Shown here piece by piece: positions 1 through 8,388 of a stretch of 46,550 bases of DNA (positions are counted from its first letter, which is position 1; each line of letters opens with the position of its first letter). A model generated the notes under the pieces. That model was not told where the DNA came from, did not search any database, and saw nothing but the letters and a program-made list of their open reading frames with translations. Source of the stretch: Chromatiaceae bacterium (GTDB lineage Bacteria > Pseudomonadota > Gammaproteobacteria > Chromatiales > Chromatiaceae); NCBI GenBank assembly GCA_022340805.1, contig JAJDNF010000062.1, positions 1 to 46,550 on the forward strand. Direction: 5' to 3'. The position numbers were made by a program, and so were the translations under genes.

Positions 1-161
1 GCGACCAGCACCAGCTTTGGCTGAGGCAGCTGCCGGGCCGTCTTCTTCATGTCGTCACCCCGGTTCACCGGGTAGACCGGGTGACCCAGGCGCATCAAGG
101 CGCGGGCAAACACGCTACCCATCTCGCCCATCCCAATCACCACGACCGGCTTCTTGGCCAT
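1..161 (-). CDS. Rossmann-fold NAD(P)-dependent dehydrogenase, N-terminal part (runs off the window)
   Basis: Only the first 53 or so codons lie in the window. The reading starts MAKKPVVVIGMGEMGSVFAR, with a beta-strand followed by a GxGxxG-type dinucleotide loop (GMGEMG), which is the N-terminus of a Rossmann-fold dehydrogenase. Ketopantoate reductase-like, prephenate dehydrogenase-like and 6-phosphogluconate dehydrogenase-like families all fit, and the fragment cannot separate them. The ATG lies one base past the stop of the upstream adenosyltransferase gene, so it is probably the third gene of the riboswitch-led B12 operon. A GAGGGA stretch about 9 nt before the ATG is a plausible ribosome site. 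Confidence 0.7.
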   Translation of the reverse strand, partial: MAKKPVVVIGMGEMGSVFARALMRLGHPVYPVNRGDDMKKTARQLPQPKLVLV

Positions 162-162
162 A

Positions 163-708
163 TCAAACGTCCCTCTTCCAGGTCACTTCGGCACCCCCAC
201 TGCTGCGTGCCAGCACGCGAGCCAGCACGAACAACAAGTCGGAGAGCCGGTTCAGATAGCAGATGCTCGCCGAGTTTACCGGCTCGAGGCGGGCGAGGCG
301 CAATAGCTCGCGTTCGGCACGGCGGCAGATCGCGCGCGCCAGGTGACAGCGCGCCGCGGTTTCACTGCCGCCGGGTAGGATGAATTCGTCGAGTGGGGGC
401 AACGACGCATTGTGGCGGTCGAGAACCTGCTCGAGGCCGCGCGCATGCGCCGCGGTCAGCAGTTCGCTGCCGGGCATCGCCAGTTCCCCGCCCAAGTCGA
501 ACAGGCGGTGTTGGGCGACCTCGAGCGGCTGGTCGATGGCGTCACCCAGCGGCTGTGCGCGAAGCAGGCCGATCGCCGAATTCAGTTCGTCGACGGCACC
601 GATCGCCTCGATACGGGCATGGTCCTTGGGCAGGCGTTCGCCGCCGGCCAGGCCGGTGGTGCCATCGTCACCGCTGCGCGTATAGATGCGGGTCAGGCGT
701 TTGGCCAC
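163..708 (-). CDS. PduO-type cob(I)alamin adenosyltransferase
   Basis: This 181-residue protein transfers the adenosyl group of ATP to cob(I)alamin to make adenosylcobalamin, in the cytoplasm. The N-terminal motif TRSGDDGTTGL and the later RAICRRAERE and YLNRLSDLLFVLAR stretches are the ATP/cobalamin-binding signatures of the PduO/ATR family. The length is usual for the family. It starts with GTG and overlaps the end of the upstream B12 receptor gene, whose last codons supply the AGGA ribosome site, so the two are translationally coupled. Position directly after a B12 receptor under a cobalamin riboswitch supports a role in salvaging imported corrinoid. Confidence 0.93.
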   Translation of the reverse strand: MAKRLTRIYTRSGDDGTTGLAGGERLPKDHARIEAIGAVDELNSAIGLLRAQPLGDAIDQPLEVAQHRLFDLGGELAMPGSELLTAAHARGLEQVLDRHNASLPPLDEFILPGGSETAARCHLARAICRRAERELLRLARLEPVNSASICYLNRLSDLLFVLARVLARSSGGAEVTWKRDV

Positions 709-710
709 AT

Positions 711-2621
711 TCAGTCCTCGTAGCGGTAACTGGCCCCGATCCAGATGTTGCGCTCGGGGGCTGGGTTGAAACCGTCGCCGGAAAACGAGCTGGCGCCGGT
801 CTCACTGTACAGCGCATTGAACAGGTTATTGACCCGGGTGGTAAAGCGCCAGTCGCCGCGGTCGTAATGCATGACCAGGCTGGCTGCGGTGTAGGCGTCC
901 AGCGGCTCGGTGGTGTTGGTGAAATCCGAACCGAGGAATTGCTCGCCGACGTATTCGAGGTCGAGACGCAGCAGCCAGTTCTGGCGCGGCCGGTACTCGG
1001 CATGCGCGTTGGCCTTGTGCTCGGGGACCAGCGGTACGCGGCTGTCGCGGTGGGTGCCGCTGGTGATCTCGCTGTCGATATAGTCGTAGCCGGCGCCGAC
1101 GCGCAGGCTGCGCGAGAGATCGAAGTCGGCCGACAGGGTCAGGCCATTGCGTCGGCTGGTCGGCAGGTTGACGTTCGTGAAGGTGGCCGCATCGAAGCTG
1201 ATTTCATCTTTGAGGCGCAGCTGGTAGGCACTCGCCGCAACCTGCAGGGCGCCCGAGGAATACTCGGCGCCGGTCTCGTAAGAGGTGCCGCGCTGGGTGT
1301 CGAGACCGACGGCTTGGCCGAACGGCACGTTGGTTTGCTCGTCGACCTTGGCGAAGCGGTAGTTCTGGTCGGCACGCAGGAACAGGCGCCAGGCCGCGTG
1401 CGGGCGGTACACGAGCCCGAGCGAGCCGACCGTAACCGAGTCGTTCAGATCGACGGCCTGACCGCCGTTGTCGATGTCGTTTCGGACCCGGGCGTGACGC
1501 CCGCCAGCGGTCAGCGACACAAGCGGAGTCAATGGCTGGGTAATCTGCGCGTAAACCGCGCCGATGTCCTGGTCGTCGCCCTGCGGTCCGAACGCGGTCA
1601 GCAGCCGATAGTCGGTGGTCTGGAAATCGACCCCGAGGGTTATCACGCTGCGGTCGAACCGGCCCACCAGGCGCGGCGTGATCTCGATCGTCTCGCGGTC
1701 CTGGGTCGAGGGGCTGCCCGGGAAACCGCGGAAGCTCTGCACGAAGTCACGGTGGTCATCGCGTAGTGCCAGTTCCGCCTCGATCCGCCAACGGGCGTCG
1801 AGCTGCCGCCGGGTACCCAGGCGCAGCACCTGGCTGTCGGTATCGAGATAGTCGCCCGGAAATGCCGCCTGACGGCGGTCGGCGGCAAGCTCGCTAGCCA
1901 AGAGTGCCCCCGGCGTCTGCACGTAATCGTGCAGCAGCTGCAGGTCCAGATAGCTGTAGCCGGCGTGGTGATCGAACTCCAGATGCCCGTCCAGTCGCTC
2001 CGTGCGGCTGGTGTTGCGATCGCGGTAGTTGTCGCTGTCGCGCCGGTATGCCTGCAGGCTCAGGCCGGTCCGGTCGCCGAGCCGCTCGCCCAGGCCGGCC
2101 GCCAGCTCCCAGGCGTCATAGCTGCCGGCGCCTGTCTTGACGTTGCGGCTGCGACCGTCCGGTCGCCGGGTGATGATATTGATCAGCCCGCCCACCGCCT
2201 GGTTGCCATACAGGGTGCCCGCACTGCCCTCGACGATCTCGATCTGCTCGACGTTGTCGAGGTCGATGCTGTTCAGATACAGCGTGGCACCGTCGGTGGC
2301 CGGATTGATCTTGCGCCCGTTGATCAGGATAGCCACGTTGGATTGGGCGGTACTACCGAAGCCGCGCATATCGACATTGGCATTGCTGCCGTCGCCGATG
2401 CTGTCGGAAACGTGGATGCTGGGTACGCGGTGCAGCAGTTCAGTCAGGTCGCGGGCGCCGCTGTCCTCGATCGCCTGCCGGTCGATCAGCTTGGTGGCCG
2501 CTGGAATGTCCAGCCCGGGCTCCGCGGTGCGCCCAGCACTGACCAGAATCGGTGGCAGCGAGGTCTCCGCGAGCGCGGACGTGGAAATGCACAGGCCGAA
2601 GGCTAGCGAGCGCAGCAACAT
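711..2621 (-). CDS. btuB: TonB-dependent vitamin B12 receptor, BtuB-like
   Basis: This outer-membrane receptor of 636 residues probably imports cobalamin with energy from TonB-ExbBD. I chose the ATG at 2621 because it gives a clean signal peptide (MLLRSLAFGLCISTSALAE) followed by a TonB-box-like PPILVSA. The plug domain follows (about residues 40-150, with DMRGFG, ILINGRKINP and EIVEGSAGTLYGNQAVGG), then a 22-strand-type barrel rich in alternating polar and aromatic residues. An open frame extends upstream to 2840 but that part lies inside the riboswitch. The protein ends ASYRYED rather than in the usual terminal aromatic residue. Substrate is inferred from the cobalamin riboswitch upstream and the adenosyltransferase downstream. 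Confidence 0.9.
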   Translation of the reverse strand: MLLRSLAFGLCISTSALAETSLPPILVSAGRTAEPGLDIPAATKLIDRQAIEDSGARDLTELLHRVPSIHVSDSIGDGSNANVDMRGFGSTAQSNVAILINGRKINPATDGATLYLNSIDLDNVEQIEIVEGSAGTLYGNQAVGGLINIITRRPDGRSRNVKTGAGSYDAWELAAGLGERLGDRTGLSLQAYRRDSDNYRDRNTSRTERLDGHLEFDHHAGYSYLDLQLLHDYVQTPGALLASELAADRRQAAFPGDYLDTDSQVLRLGTRRQLDARWRIEAELALRDDHRDFVQSFRGFPGSPSTQDRETIEITPRLVGRFDRSVITLGVDFQTTDYRLLTAFGPQGDDQDIGAVYAQITQPLTPLVSLTAGGRHARVRNDIDNGGQAVDLNDSVTVGSLGLVYRPHAAWRLFLRADQNYRFAKVDEQTNVPFGQAVGLDTQRGTSYETGAEYSSGALQVAASAYQLRLKDEISFDAATFTNVNLPTSRRNGLTLSADFDLSRSLRVGAGYDYIDSEITSGTHRDSRVPLVPEHKANAHAEYRPRQNWLLRLDLEYVGEQFLGSDFTNTTEPLDAYTAASLVMHYDRGDWRFTTRVNNLFNALYSETGASSFSGDGFNPAPERNIWIGASYRYED

Positions 2622-2756
2622 GACGTCTCCCCTTGGCAGCGCCCGCCGCGTTGCCGCTGTCGGGTCGCGGGGAGGGAGCGGCACGACGTCCACCCGCTGC
2701 AGTGGCAGCGATGCCGGGCCGCACACGCCCACCGCGACGTGAACGATGAATCGCAT

Positions 2757-2962
2757 GGGCCGGTATCCGGACTGACGGGCCTGCGCGTGTCGGACTGAAG
2801 ACCCGCGCCATCGTGCTGCGCCTTCCCGCGCCGAGCGCACAGTGGCATGGATGCAGACGATTTACCCGATCACCGTTGCGGGGGCAGTGTCGGTCTTGTC
2901 CGCTCGCGGACGCACCGACTTCCCGTTTAACCTCTGGCTGATGGAGAGCGTCAGAGGCACCT
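2757..2962 (-). promoter_or_regulatory. Cobalamin riboswitch
   Basis: Read on the minus strand, the conserved blocks occur in order: GGTGCC (2956-2961), AACGGGAAGTCGGTGC, the core ACACTGCCCCCGCAACGGTGA, GCCACTG (2840-2846), GGGAAGGC, and a B12-box-like AGTCCGGATACCGGCC (2758-2773). These are the hallmarks of the AdoCbl/cobalamin aptamer. It ends about 135 nt before the btuB ATG. High cobalamin would be expected to repress the receptor operon. Just 5' of the aptamer, the GGTGCC block is also the arm of a perfect 8-bp hairpin (2956-2975), which could compete with aptamer folding. Confidence 0.93.
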
Positions 2963-3010
2963 CAGGCGAGGTGCCGGAATGTAGGGAACCGGATGGCAAT
3001 GGTCAAGCCA

Positions 3011-3027
3011 CTCCGGGGTGCCCGGAG
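3011..3027 (-). terminator. Stem-loop after the microprotein gene, possible terminator
   Basis: CTCCGGG and CCCGGAG form a perfect 7-bp stem with a 3-nt loop, 15 nt after the stop codon of the 46-residue ORF. There is no run of T after it on either strand, so intrinsic termination is uncertain. Confidence 0.35.
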
Positions 3028-3041
3028 CGGTCTCGGCGCCG

Positions 3042-3182
3042 TTATTTGAGGAGTTCTTGTGTAACGAAGACGTACCCGAGCACGACCGAGAGTGCGACCA
3101 CCAGAACCATCTGCAGCACGATGCAGACCCCCGGGATATCGCTGCAGACTTTACCGAAAGTACAACTTACAAAGGATTTCAC
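3042..3182 (-). CDS. Small membrane protein of 46 residues, unknown function
   Basis: I do not recognise this protein. It begins at a GTG preceded by GGAGGT at a 7-nt spacing, a near-perfect ribosome site. The product has a short Cys-containing N-terminal part (three Cys, at residues 7, 13 and 20) and one strong hydrophobic segment, about residues 18-41 (VCIVLQMVLVVALSVVLGYV), ending in a polar tail QELLK. That is the layout of single-span small membrane proteins. Base composition upstream is clearly more AT-rich than in neighbouring genes. An FNR-like site lies about 160 nt upstream on the same strand. The open frame continues upstream to 3293 but without a ribosome site. Coding is inferred from the ribosome site and hydrophobicity only. 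Confidence 0.5.
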   Translation of the reverse strand: MKSFVSCTFGKVCSDIPGVCIVLQMVLVVALSVVLGYVFVTQELLK

Positions 3183-3343
3183 TATCCACACCTCCAGGTC
3201 GATGCTCAACAGGTCTGTAATTGTCTTGCAACTCTCGGTTTTTAAATTAGAAAATGCTAATTTTGCTACCCTTGAGTTAACTGATACTGGCACGCCTCCG
3301 GGGGGATGACAAGACTGTCATACATACAAATACGGATACCCGA

Positions 3344-3357
3344 TTGATCCAGGTTAA
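3344..3357 (-). promoter_or_regulatory. FNR/ANR-type box
   Basis: The minus strand reads TTAACCTGGATCAA. One half site is a perfect ATCAA and the other matches TTGAT at 3 of 5 positions. The plus-strand reading TTGATCCAGGTTAA differs at one base from a common ANR-type form. A TATGAC hexamer begins about 21 nt downstream on the minus strand, the spacing expected for a class II FNR-dependent -10. The likely target is the 46-residue membrane ORF. Confidence 0.45.
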
Positions 3358-3476
3358 GTCGCTGTATCGGTTATAAAAAACGAGTATTTTCCTTGGTTAA
3401 TTTTCGGCCAATGCGGGGTGCCCCTGCCAAGCCTGTTCGATCCCTGCCGTGGGTCTTTGTCAGGTCCCCTCCCGGG

Positions 3477-3504
3477 TTGTTTTGTACCCGACTTGCCGTA
3501 TCCT
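3477..3504 (+). promoter_or_regulatory. Possible sigma-70 promoter of the 3556-6070 operon
   Basis: TTGTTT and TATCCT are separated by 16 nt and lie about 50 nt before the first ATG of the operon. Neither hexamer is a close consensus match. Confidence 0.3.
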
Positions 3505-3555
3505 TTGGCACCGTCCGCGGCCGTGCCGCAACGCCATTTCCGATCGGGAGATAGT

Positions 3556-3882
3556 ATGCAAATCAATGGTCCCCTCAAGGTGGCTGTGGTCGAGCCTTCG
3601 CCACAGGGAAACTATGAGCTGCAGATCAGTTTCACCGATGACTTCAAGGCGGCCGACCTGGCCGCGCAGGCTGAGCAGTTTCGCGCCTACCTGGCCGATC
3701 TCCGTCAGGCCCTGAGTGCTGACCTGGATGGGCGCAACGCGCAGGGGGTGATGCTGGTCCAGCAGGTCTGTGAGCAGTTGCTGCCGCATATCGAGGCCGG
3801 CGAGATCGCGCTTGGCGAGACGCTGGTTATCGAGGTGCAGCGCACCCCCGGGGTCAATCTGGTGGATCTGCTACACGGATGA
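3556..3882 (+). CDS. Conserved-looking small protein of unknown function, 108 residues
   Basis: I do not recognise a family. I chose the ATG at 3556 (MQINGPLKVAVVEPSPQGNY) because GGGAGA sits 7 nt before it. The open frame runs further upstream to 3418, but that stretch is Pro-rich and looks non-coding. The product is soluble with no signal peptide: a beta-strand-like start, a helical middle with repeated Ala/Gln/Leu (about residues 27-60), and a strand-rich end (GETLVIEVQRTPGVNLVDLL). Its stop overlaps the start of the next gene as ATGA, so it is translationally coupled to the thioredoxin/TPR protein and may work with it. Confidence 0.75.
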   Translation: MQINGPLKVAVVEPSPQGNYELQISFTDDFKAADLAAQAEQFRAYLADLRQALSADLDGRNAQGVMLVQQVCEQLLPHIEAGEIALGETLVIEVQRTPGVNLVDLLHG

Positions 3883-4742
3883 GTCGACCTTCCTACCTCC
3901 TCGAGGGCACCGAGTTCAATTTCGACAAGCTGGTGTTGGAGAACTCGCGCAAGGGCCTGGTGCTGGTCGACTTCTGGGCCCCGTGGGCGGGGCCTTCGCT
4001 GCGCCAGAAAAAGGTACTGATGCGACTCGCGGAGCAATACCACGGGCGCTTCCTGCTGGTCACCGTGAACACCGATGAGCAGAAGGGAATCGCCGGCCGC
4101 TTTGGGGTAAAGAGCCTGCCGTCCTTCAAGCTGTTTCGACATGGCAAGGTCGTCAAGGAGGTCCACGGCATGCAGCCCGAGGCGGATTACCGCGGCATCA
4201 TCGAGAAGTACCTGGTGCCGCTCGCTGACAAGGCACGCCTCGCCGCGGCCAAGGCCTGGAACGCCGGCGACCATGACCGGGCAATCCAGGTGCTCGCCGA
4301 GGGGGCGGTGGCCGATCCCGAGAATCTCGAGATTCCGGCCATGCTGGCCAAGCTGCTGATGCGCCTGGAGCGTTTCGACGAGGCGCGCGACGTGCTTGCG
4401 GCCATGCCGGCGGAGAGTCGCGACACGGTCGAGCTTGCGACCCTGCGCGCGCATCTCGATTTCATCACCACCGCGCTGGGTGTGACCGACGAGCAGGCCG
4501 TGTTTGACCGCCTCGTGCTGGCGCCCGACGATCTGGATGCGCAATTTAAGGCGGCCGCTCTGCACATGGTGCATGACGACTACGAGGCCGCGCTGAAGGC
4601 CTTGATCGTGATCCTGCACCGCGACCGCGACTATGATCGCGGCGCGGCGCGGCGCGGTCTGCTGGCGATCTTCGACACCCTGGGTGGCGACCACGCGTTG
4701 GTCAGGCAATACCGCGGCGAACTGGCGCGCCTGATCCACTGA
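3879..4742 (+). CDS. Thioredoxin-fold/TPR protein, CnoX (YbbN)-like, without cysteines
   Basis: The 287-residue protein has an N-terminal thioredoxin fold (about 1-115: [26 protein letters not shown]) followed by TPR-like helical repeats (about 125-287), the architecture of CnoX/YbbN, a holdase that hands unfolded proteins to chaperones. The active-site position reads WAPWAGPS instead of WCGPC, and I find no cysteine anywhere in the protein, so it cannot act as a dithiol oxidoreductase. The cis-proline loop (SLPSF) is kept, which supports a substrate-binding rather than redox role. It overlaps the upstream gene by 4 nt and precedes rimO by 5 nt, so the three form one operon. Confidence 0.85.
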   Translation: MSRPSYLLEGTEFNFDKLVLENSRKGLVLVDFWAPWAGPSLRQKKVLMRLAEQYHGRFLLVTVNTDEQKGIAGRFGVKSLPSFKLFRHGKVVKEVHGMQPEADYRGIIEKYLVPLADKARLAAAKAWNAGDHDRAIQVLAEGAVADPENLEIPAMLAKLLMRLERFDEARDVLAAMPAESRDTVELATLRAHLDFITTALGVTDEQAVFDRLVLAPDDLDAQFKAAALHMVHDDYEAALKALIVILHRDRDYDRGAARRGLLAIFDTLGGDHALVRQYRGELARLIH

Positions 4743-4747
4743 ACCAC

Positions 4748-6070
4748 GTGGCCGCCAAATCCGAACCCACGATCGGTTTCGTCAGTCTCGGGTGCCCGAA
4801 GAACCTGGTGGATTCCGAACGCATCCTGACCCAGTTGCGTGCCGAGGGTTACGGGCTGTCGCCGAGCTACCAGGGTGCCGACCTGGTGGTCGTTAACACC
4901 TGCGGCTTTATCGACGCCGCGGTGGCCGAATCTCTCGACGCGATCGGCGAGGCGCTGCACGGCAACGGGCGGGTGATCGTGACCGGCTGCCTGGGCGTGC
5001 GCGAGGATGAGATTCGCGCTGCGCACCCGGGCGTGCTCGCGGTGACCGGGCCACACGACTACGAGGCGGTGATGGCCGCGGTACACGCGCAGCTGCCCGC
5101 GCCGCACGACCCGTTCACCAGCCTGATCCCGCCGCAGGGGATCAAGCTGACGCCGCGTCACTACGCCTATCTGAAGATCTCGGAGGGCTGCAATCACCGC
5201 TGCAGTTTCTGCATCATCCCGAGTATGCGCGGCGACCTGGTCAGCCGCCCGGTCGGCGAGGTGTTGGCCGAGGCCGAGCGCCTGGTAGAGTCCGGGGTGC
5301 GCGAACTGCTGGTGGTATCGCAGGACACCAGCGCCTACGGCGTCGATCTCAAGTATCGCACCGATTTCTGGAACGGCAGGCCGTTGGCCACCAGGTTGAC
5401 CACGCTGGCCCGCGAGCTCGGCCAGCTGCCTGCATGGACGCGCCTGCACTACGTTTACCCGTACCCGCATGTCGACGATCTGCTCCCGCTGATGGCCGAT
5501 GGCCTGATCCTGCCTTATCTGGATATCCCGTTGCAGCATGGCAGCGAACGCATCCTGCGCGCGATGAAGCGTCCAGCGGCGACCGAGAAGGTCCTGTCAC
5601 GCATCGCACGCTGGCGCGAGATCTGTCCAGAGCTGGTGCTGCGCTCGACCTTCATCGTGGGATTCCCCGGCGAGACCGAGCAGGACTTCGACCAGCTGCT
5701 GGAGTTTATCCAGCAGGCCCAGCTCGACCGCGTGGGTTGCTTCGCGTATTCGCCGGTGGCCGGGGCTGCCGCGAACGCCTTGGCCGACCCGGTCCCGGAG
5801 GAGGTCAAGCAGGACCGCCTGCAGCGTTTCATGGAGATCCAGGCGGATATCAGCCGCGACAAGCTCGCGATGCAGGTCGGCCGCGAGATGCTGGTGTTGA
5901 TCGATGAGGTGCAGGATGGCCGGATGATCGCCCGTGGCCCCGGTGATGCGCCCGAGGTCGATGGCCTGGTGATCATCGACGGTGACTGGGAAGACGTGGG
6001 GCCGGGGGACTTCATCGAGGTGCTGGTGACCGGCTACGACGAGCACGACTTGTTCGCCGAGCCGGTGTAG
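4748..6070 (+). CDS. rimO: Ribosomal protein S12 methylthiotransferase RimO
   Basis: RimO is a radical-SAM enzyme that adds a methylthio group to the conserved aspartate of ribosomal protein S12. The 440-residue length matches the family. The N-terminal UPF0004 domain has [20 protein letters not shown] and VTGCLG, giving the three cysteines of the auxiliary cluster. The radical-SAM motif is CNHRCSFC (about residues 149-156), followed by IPSMRG. A C-terminal TRAM-like region closes the protein (about 375-440). Translation starts at a GTG just after the upstream stop. A hydrolysis-resistant mimic is not expected here: all cluster cysteines are present. Confidence 0.96.
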   Translation: MAAKSEPTIGFVSLGCPKNLVDSERILTQLRAEGYGLSPSYQGADLVVVNTCGFIDAAVAESLDAIGEALHGNGRVIVTGCLGVREDEIRAAHPGVLAVTGPHDYEAVMAAVHAQLPAPHDPFTSLIPPQGIKLTPRHYAYLKISEGCNHRCSFCIIPSMRGDLVSRPVGEVLAEAERLVESGVRELLVVSQDTSAYGVDLKYRTDFWNGRPLATRLTTLARELGQLPAWTRLHYVYPYPHVDDLLPLMADGLILPYLDIPLQHGSERILRAMKRPAATEKVLSRIARWREICPELVLRSTFIVGFPGETEQDFDQLLEFIQQAQLDRVGCFAYSPVAGAAANALADPVPEEVKQDRLQRFMEIQADISRDKLAMQVGREMLVLIDEVQDGRMIARGPGDAPEVDGLVIIDGDWEDVGPGDFIEVLVTGYDEHDLFAEPV

Positions 6071-6165
6071 CGTGAACACCGCCGCAGGCCCCGATCCACC
6101 GCTTGCGCATGGCCGCACGGCTCCTGATTGTATTACCCTGAAGGTTTCTCGGTAGAACCGCTCGA

Positions 6166-6420
6166 ATGGCATTCACATCGTCTATCGGCCTGCTGGCCGC
6201 CGTTCTCACCACGGCCGCGTTCGTGCCGCAGGTGGTGCGCATCCTGCGCACGCGCGACACCAACGCGATCTCGCTGTGGATGTATCTGCTGTTCGCCACC
6301 GGAGTCGCGTTGTGGTGCGTCTATGGGCTGTTGCTGTGGCTTTGGCCGGTGATCCTGGCCAACGGCATCACGCTGGCCCTGGCCCTGGTGGTGATTGGCT
6401 TCAAGCTACGTCACGGGTGA
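6166..6420 (+). CDS. SemiSWEET-type sugar transporter
   Basis: The 84-residue protein has three predicted membrane spans (about 5-25, 35-58 and 60-80), which is one half of the seven-span SWEET fold. The PQ-loop motif FVPQVVRILRTRDTNAIS and the later WCVYGLLL and PVILANGITL stretches are typical of SemiSWEETs, which work as dimers and move sugars down a gradient. It stands about 95 nt after rimO on the same strand, so it may be transcribed with it, although no clear Shine-Dalgarno precedes the ATG. The substrate cannot be told from sequence. Confidence 0.88.
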   Translation: MAFTSSIGLLAAVLTTAAFVPQVVRILRTRDTNAISLWMYLLFATGVALWCVYGLLLWLWPVILANGITLALALVVIGFKLRHG

Positions 6421-6629
6421 GCGGCTGGCCGTGATGCCGCGTTTACCGCGTCGACAGGATGTCGGTATGCTTGCTCGGCAGGTCGCGCAGCCGAAGAGCC
6501 GCGGTAAATGGGTGCACGGTTCCACGCCGTGGCGCGCGGGCGGGTCTGTGGTTCGCGACATCAGGTGAATACTGTTGCAGCCAGGCATGCGCTGGCTGGC
6601 AATCTTGCTGCAGCAAGCCGGAGATCGCG

Positions 6630-8183
6630 ATGGACCACAAAAAAACTGTCTGCGCGCTGGGCGTTGCGCTCTGGGCATCCGGCGCAGGAGCCGCCTCGTT
6701 CGGCACCTTTGCCGATGCGATGATGGAAGGCGTGAATGGCGCCGCGACCACCGCGGTGATCTTCACGGTCGGCGAGACTTTCAGCAACGGTTATACGCCC
6801 CCCGGCCTGCTGGACGGTATCGGTGCCTATGCGCTCGATGACAACACCGTACGGGTGATGGTCAACCACGAGCTGCGCAGCGGCGCCGGTGCGGCTTACG
6901 CGCTCGCCAACGGCACCAGACTGAAGGGTGCGCGGGTGAGCTATTTCGATATCGACAGCCATACCCGTCGCGTCGTCGACGCGGGGTTGGCGTACGGCGC
7001 CGCGTACGACCGCAGCTACCGGCCGGTCAGCTCGGCGACTATGCTGAGCGGCTTCAACCGCTTCTGCTCGGGCCAGCTGGTCAAGGCCGGCGACTATGGA
7101 TTCGTCGACAATCTGTATTTCACCGGCGAAGAAGGCACTGCCGGCACCGAATACGTGATCGACACGCGACACCGAGTGATGCATGCCGCACCCGCGTTGG
7201 GTCGCGCCAGCTGGGAGAATGTCACCCCGCTGCAGACCGGCAATCCTGACAAGGTGGCGCTGTTGATCGGTGATGATCGCGCCGGTCAGGCAGCGTTGCT
7301 GTATGTCGGCGAGAAAGACGCGACCGGGGACCACAGTTTTCTGGACCGCAACGGCCTTAAGGCCGGCAGGCTGTACGCCTGGGTGTCCGACACCGGCGAG
7401 ACAGCGCCGTCGCAGTTCAATAGCAGCGGCTCGCTGAACGGTTCCTGGGTCGCGATCGACAACCGCCGGGACGGCATCAACGACGGTGTGCCCGGCGACT
7501 ACGATGCGGACGGCTGGGCCACCCAGGACTTCCTCGATGCGCAGAAGCTCAGGGTCGGTGCCTTCCGGTTTTCGCGGCCCGAGGATGTCGCCACCGACCC
7601 GAACGATGGTACCCGCGCGGTCATGGCCTCGACCGGCCACGATGGCATCGACGCAGGCGCCGACAGCTGGGGCACGCTGTACAGGCTCGAGGTTGATTTC
7701 GGCAGCGATGGCAACCCACGGCGCGCGCGGGTGCAGATCCTGTATGACGGCGATGCCGCCGGTGACGGTTTGTTCGCCGGTCCCGACTTCGGTCCGCGCA
7801 GCCCGGACAATACAGACTGGGCGGATGATGGCTCGATCCTGGTGCAGGAGGACCGTTCGGTCCGCGCGTTTGGCCTCGCTTCGGGCGAGGAGACCTCGAT
7901 CTGGAGGTTCGGGTCCGACGCTGCGGGCGCGGCTCCGCTGCGCGTAGCGCGTGTCGACCGCTCCGCTGTCCCCGCGGATCAGGCCGGCCCGGCGCCGAGT
8001 GGCATCGGCGAATGGGAGAGCTCGGGGATCCTTGACGTGTCTGTGCTGTTCGGTGCAGCGCGCGGCACGCTGTTCCTGTTCGACGTGCAGGCGCATAGCC
8101 TGCGTGGCGGTCCGATCGCACGGTCGGGCCTGGTCGAGGGTGGCCAGTTGCTGTTCCTCGCGATCGGCAACCCCGTACCCTAA
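6630..8183 (+). CDS. Secreted PhoX/DUF839-like protein
   Basis: The 517-residue product has a signal peptide (MDHKKTVCALGVALWASGAGAASF). I chose the ATG at 6630 because it begins this signal and has GGAG 7 nt before it; the frame is open to 6459 but that part lacks coding character. The body resembles the PhoX/DUF839 beta-propeller group: an early LDGIGAYALDDNTVRVMVNHEL, an LKGARVSYFDID segment, EGTAGTEY, and a late RPEDVATDPNDG followed by WGTLYRLEVDF. Several Asp-rich loops (DGINDGVPGDYDADGW) look like calcium-binding sites. PhoX enzymes are calcium/iron alkaline phosphatases, but the metal ligands cannot be confirmed by eye, so phosphatase activity is only possible. Confidence 0.72.
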   Translation: MDHKKTVCALGVALWASGAGAASFGTFADAMMEGVNGAATTAVIFTVGETFSNGYTPPGLLDGIGAYALDDNTVRVMVNHELRSGAGAAYALANGTRLKGARVSYFDIDSHTRRVVDAGLAYGAAYDRSYRPVSSATMLSGFNRFCSGQLVKAGDYGFVDNLYFTGEEGTAGTEYVIDTRHRVMHAAPALGRASWENVTPLQTGNPDKVALLIGDDRAGQAALLYVGEKDATGDHSFLDRNGLKAGRLYAWVSDTGETAPSQFNSSGSLNGSWVAIDNRRDGINDGVPGDYDADGWATQDFLDAQKLRVGAFRFSRPEDVATDPNDGTRAVMASTGHDGIDAGADSWGTLYRLEVDFGSDGNPRRARVQILYDGDAAGDGLFAGPDFGPRSPDNTDWADDGSILVQEDRSVRAFGLASGEETSIWRFGSDAAGAAPLRVARVDRSAVPADQAGPAPSGIGEWESSGILDVSVLFGAARGTLFLFDVQAHSLRGGPIARSGLVEGGQLLFLAIGNPVP

Positions 8184-8388
8184 GGGTGCGATAGCTTATG
8201 CGGATTGCACCGAATGTGCTCGCGCCCCGTCCTGTCCATCGTTGTGAAGCCGCGTGTCGATCAGTGACTTTCCAGTCCCGGCGGGTGGGCCTCTGGGAAG
8301 GTTAGGAGCTGGGTTTTCGCGCTGCCCCCGGCGTCCTATACTGGCCTGGAGGCGAGCCTCCGGGGGATGAGCTCTACAGGGCAAGGGA

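Noticed and set aside
393..1766. Long plus-strand open frame opposite btuB
   Set aside because: It is the antisense shadow of a well-recognised receptor gene in GC-rich DNA and has no recognisable domain.
2622..2840. N-terminal extension of the BtuB-like protein by 73 residues
   Set aside because: It lies within the cobalamin riboswitch and its leader, lacks a signal peptide at its start, and the internal ATG at 2621 begins a clean signal sequence.
6561..8096. Long minus-strand open frame opposite the PhoX-like gene
   Set aside because: Antisense shadow caused by high GC; the protein is Arg/Val/Gly-rich without any family feature.
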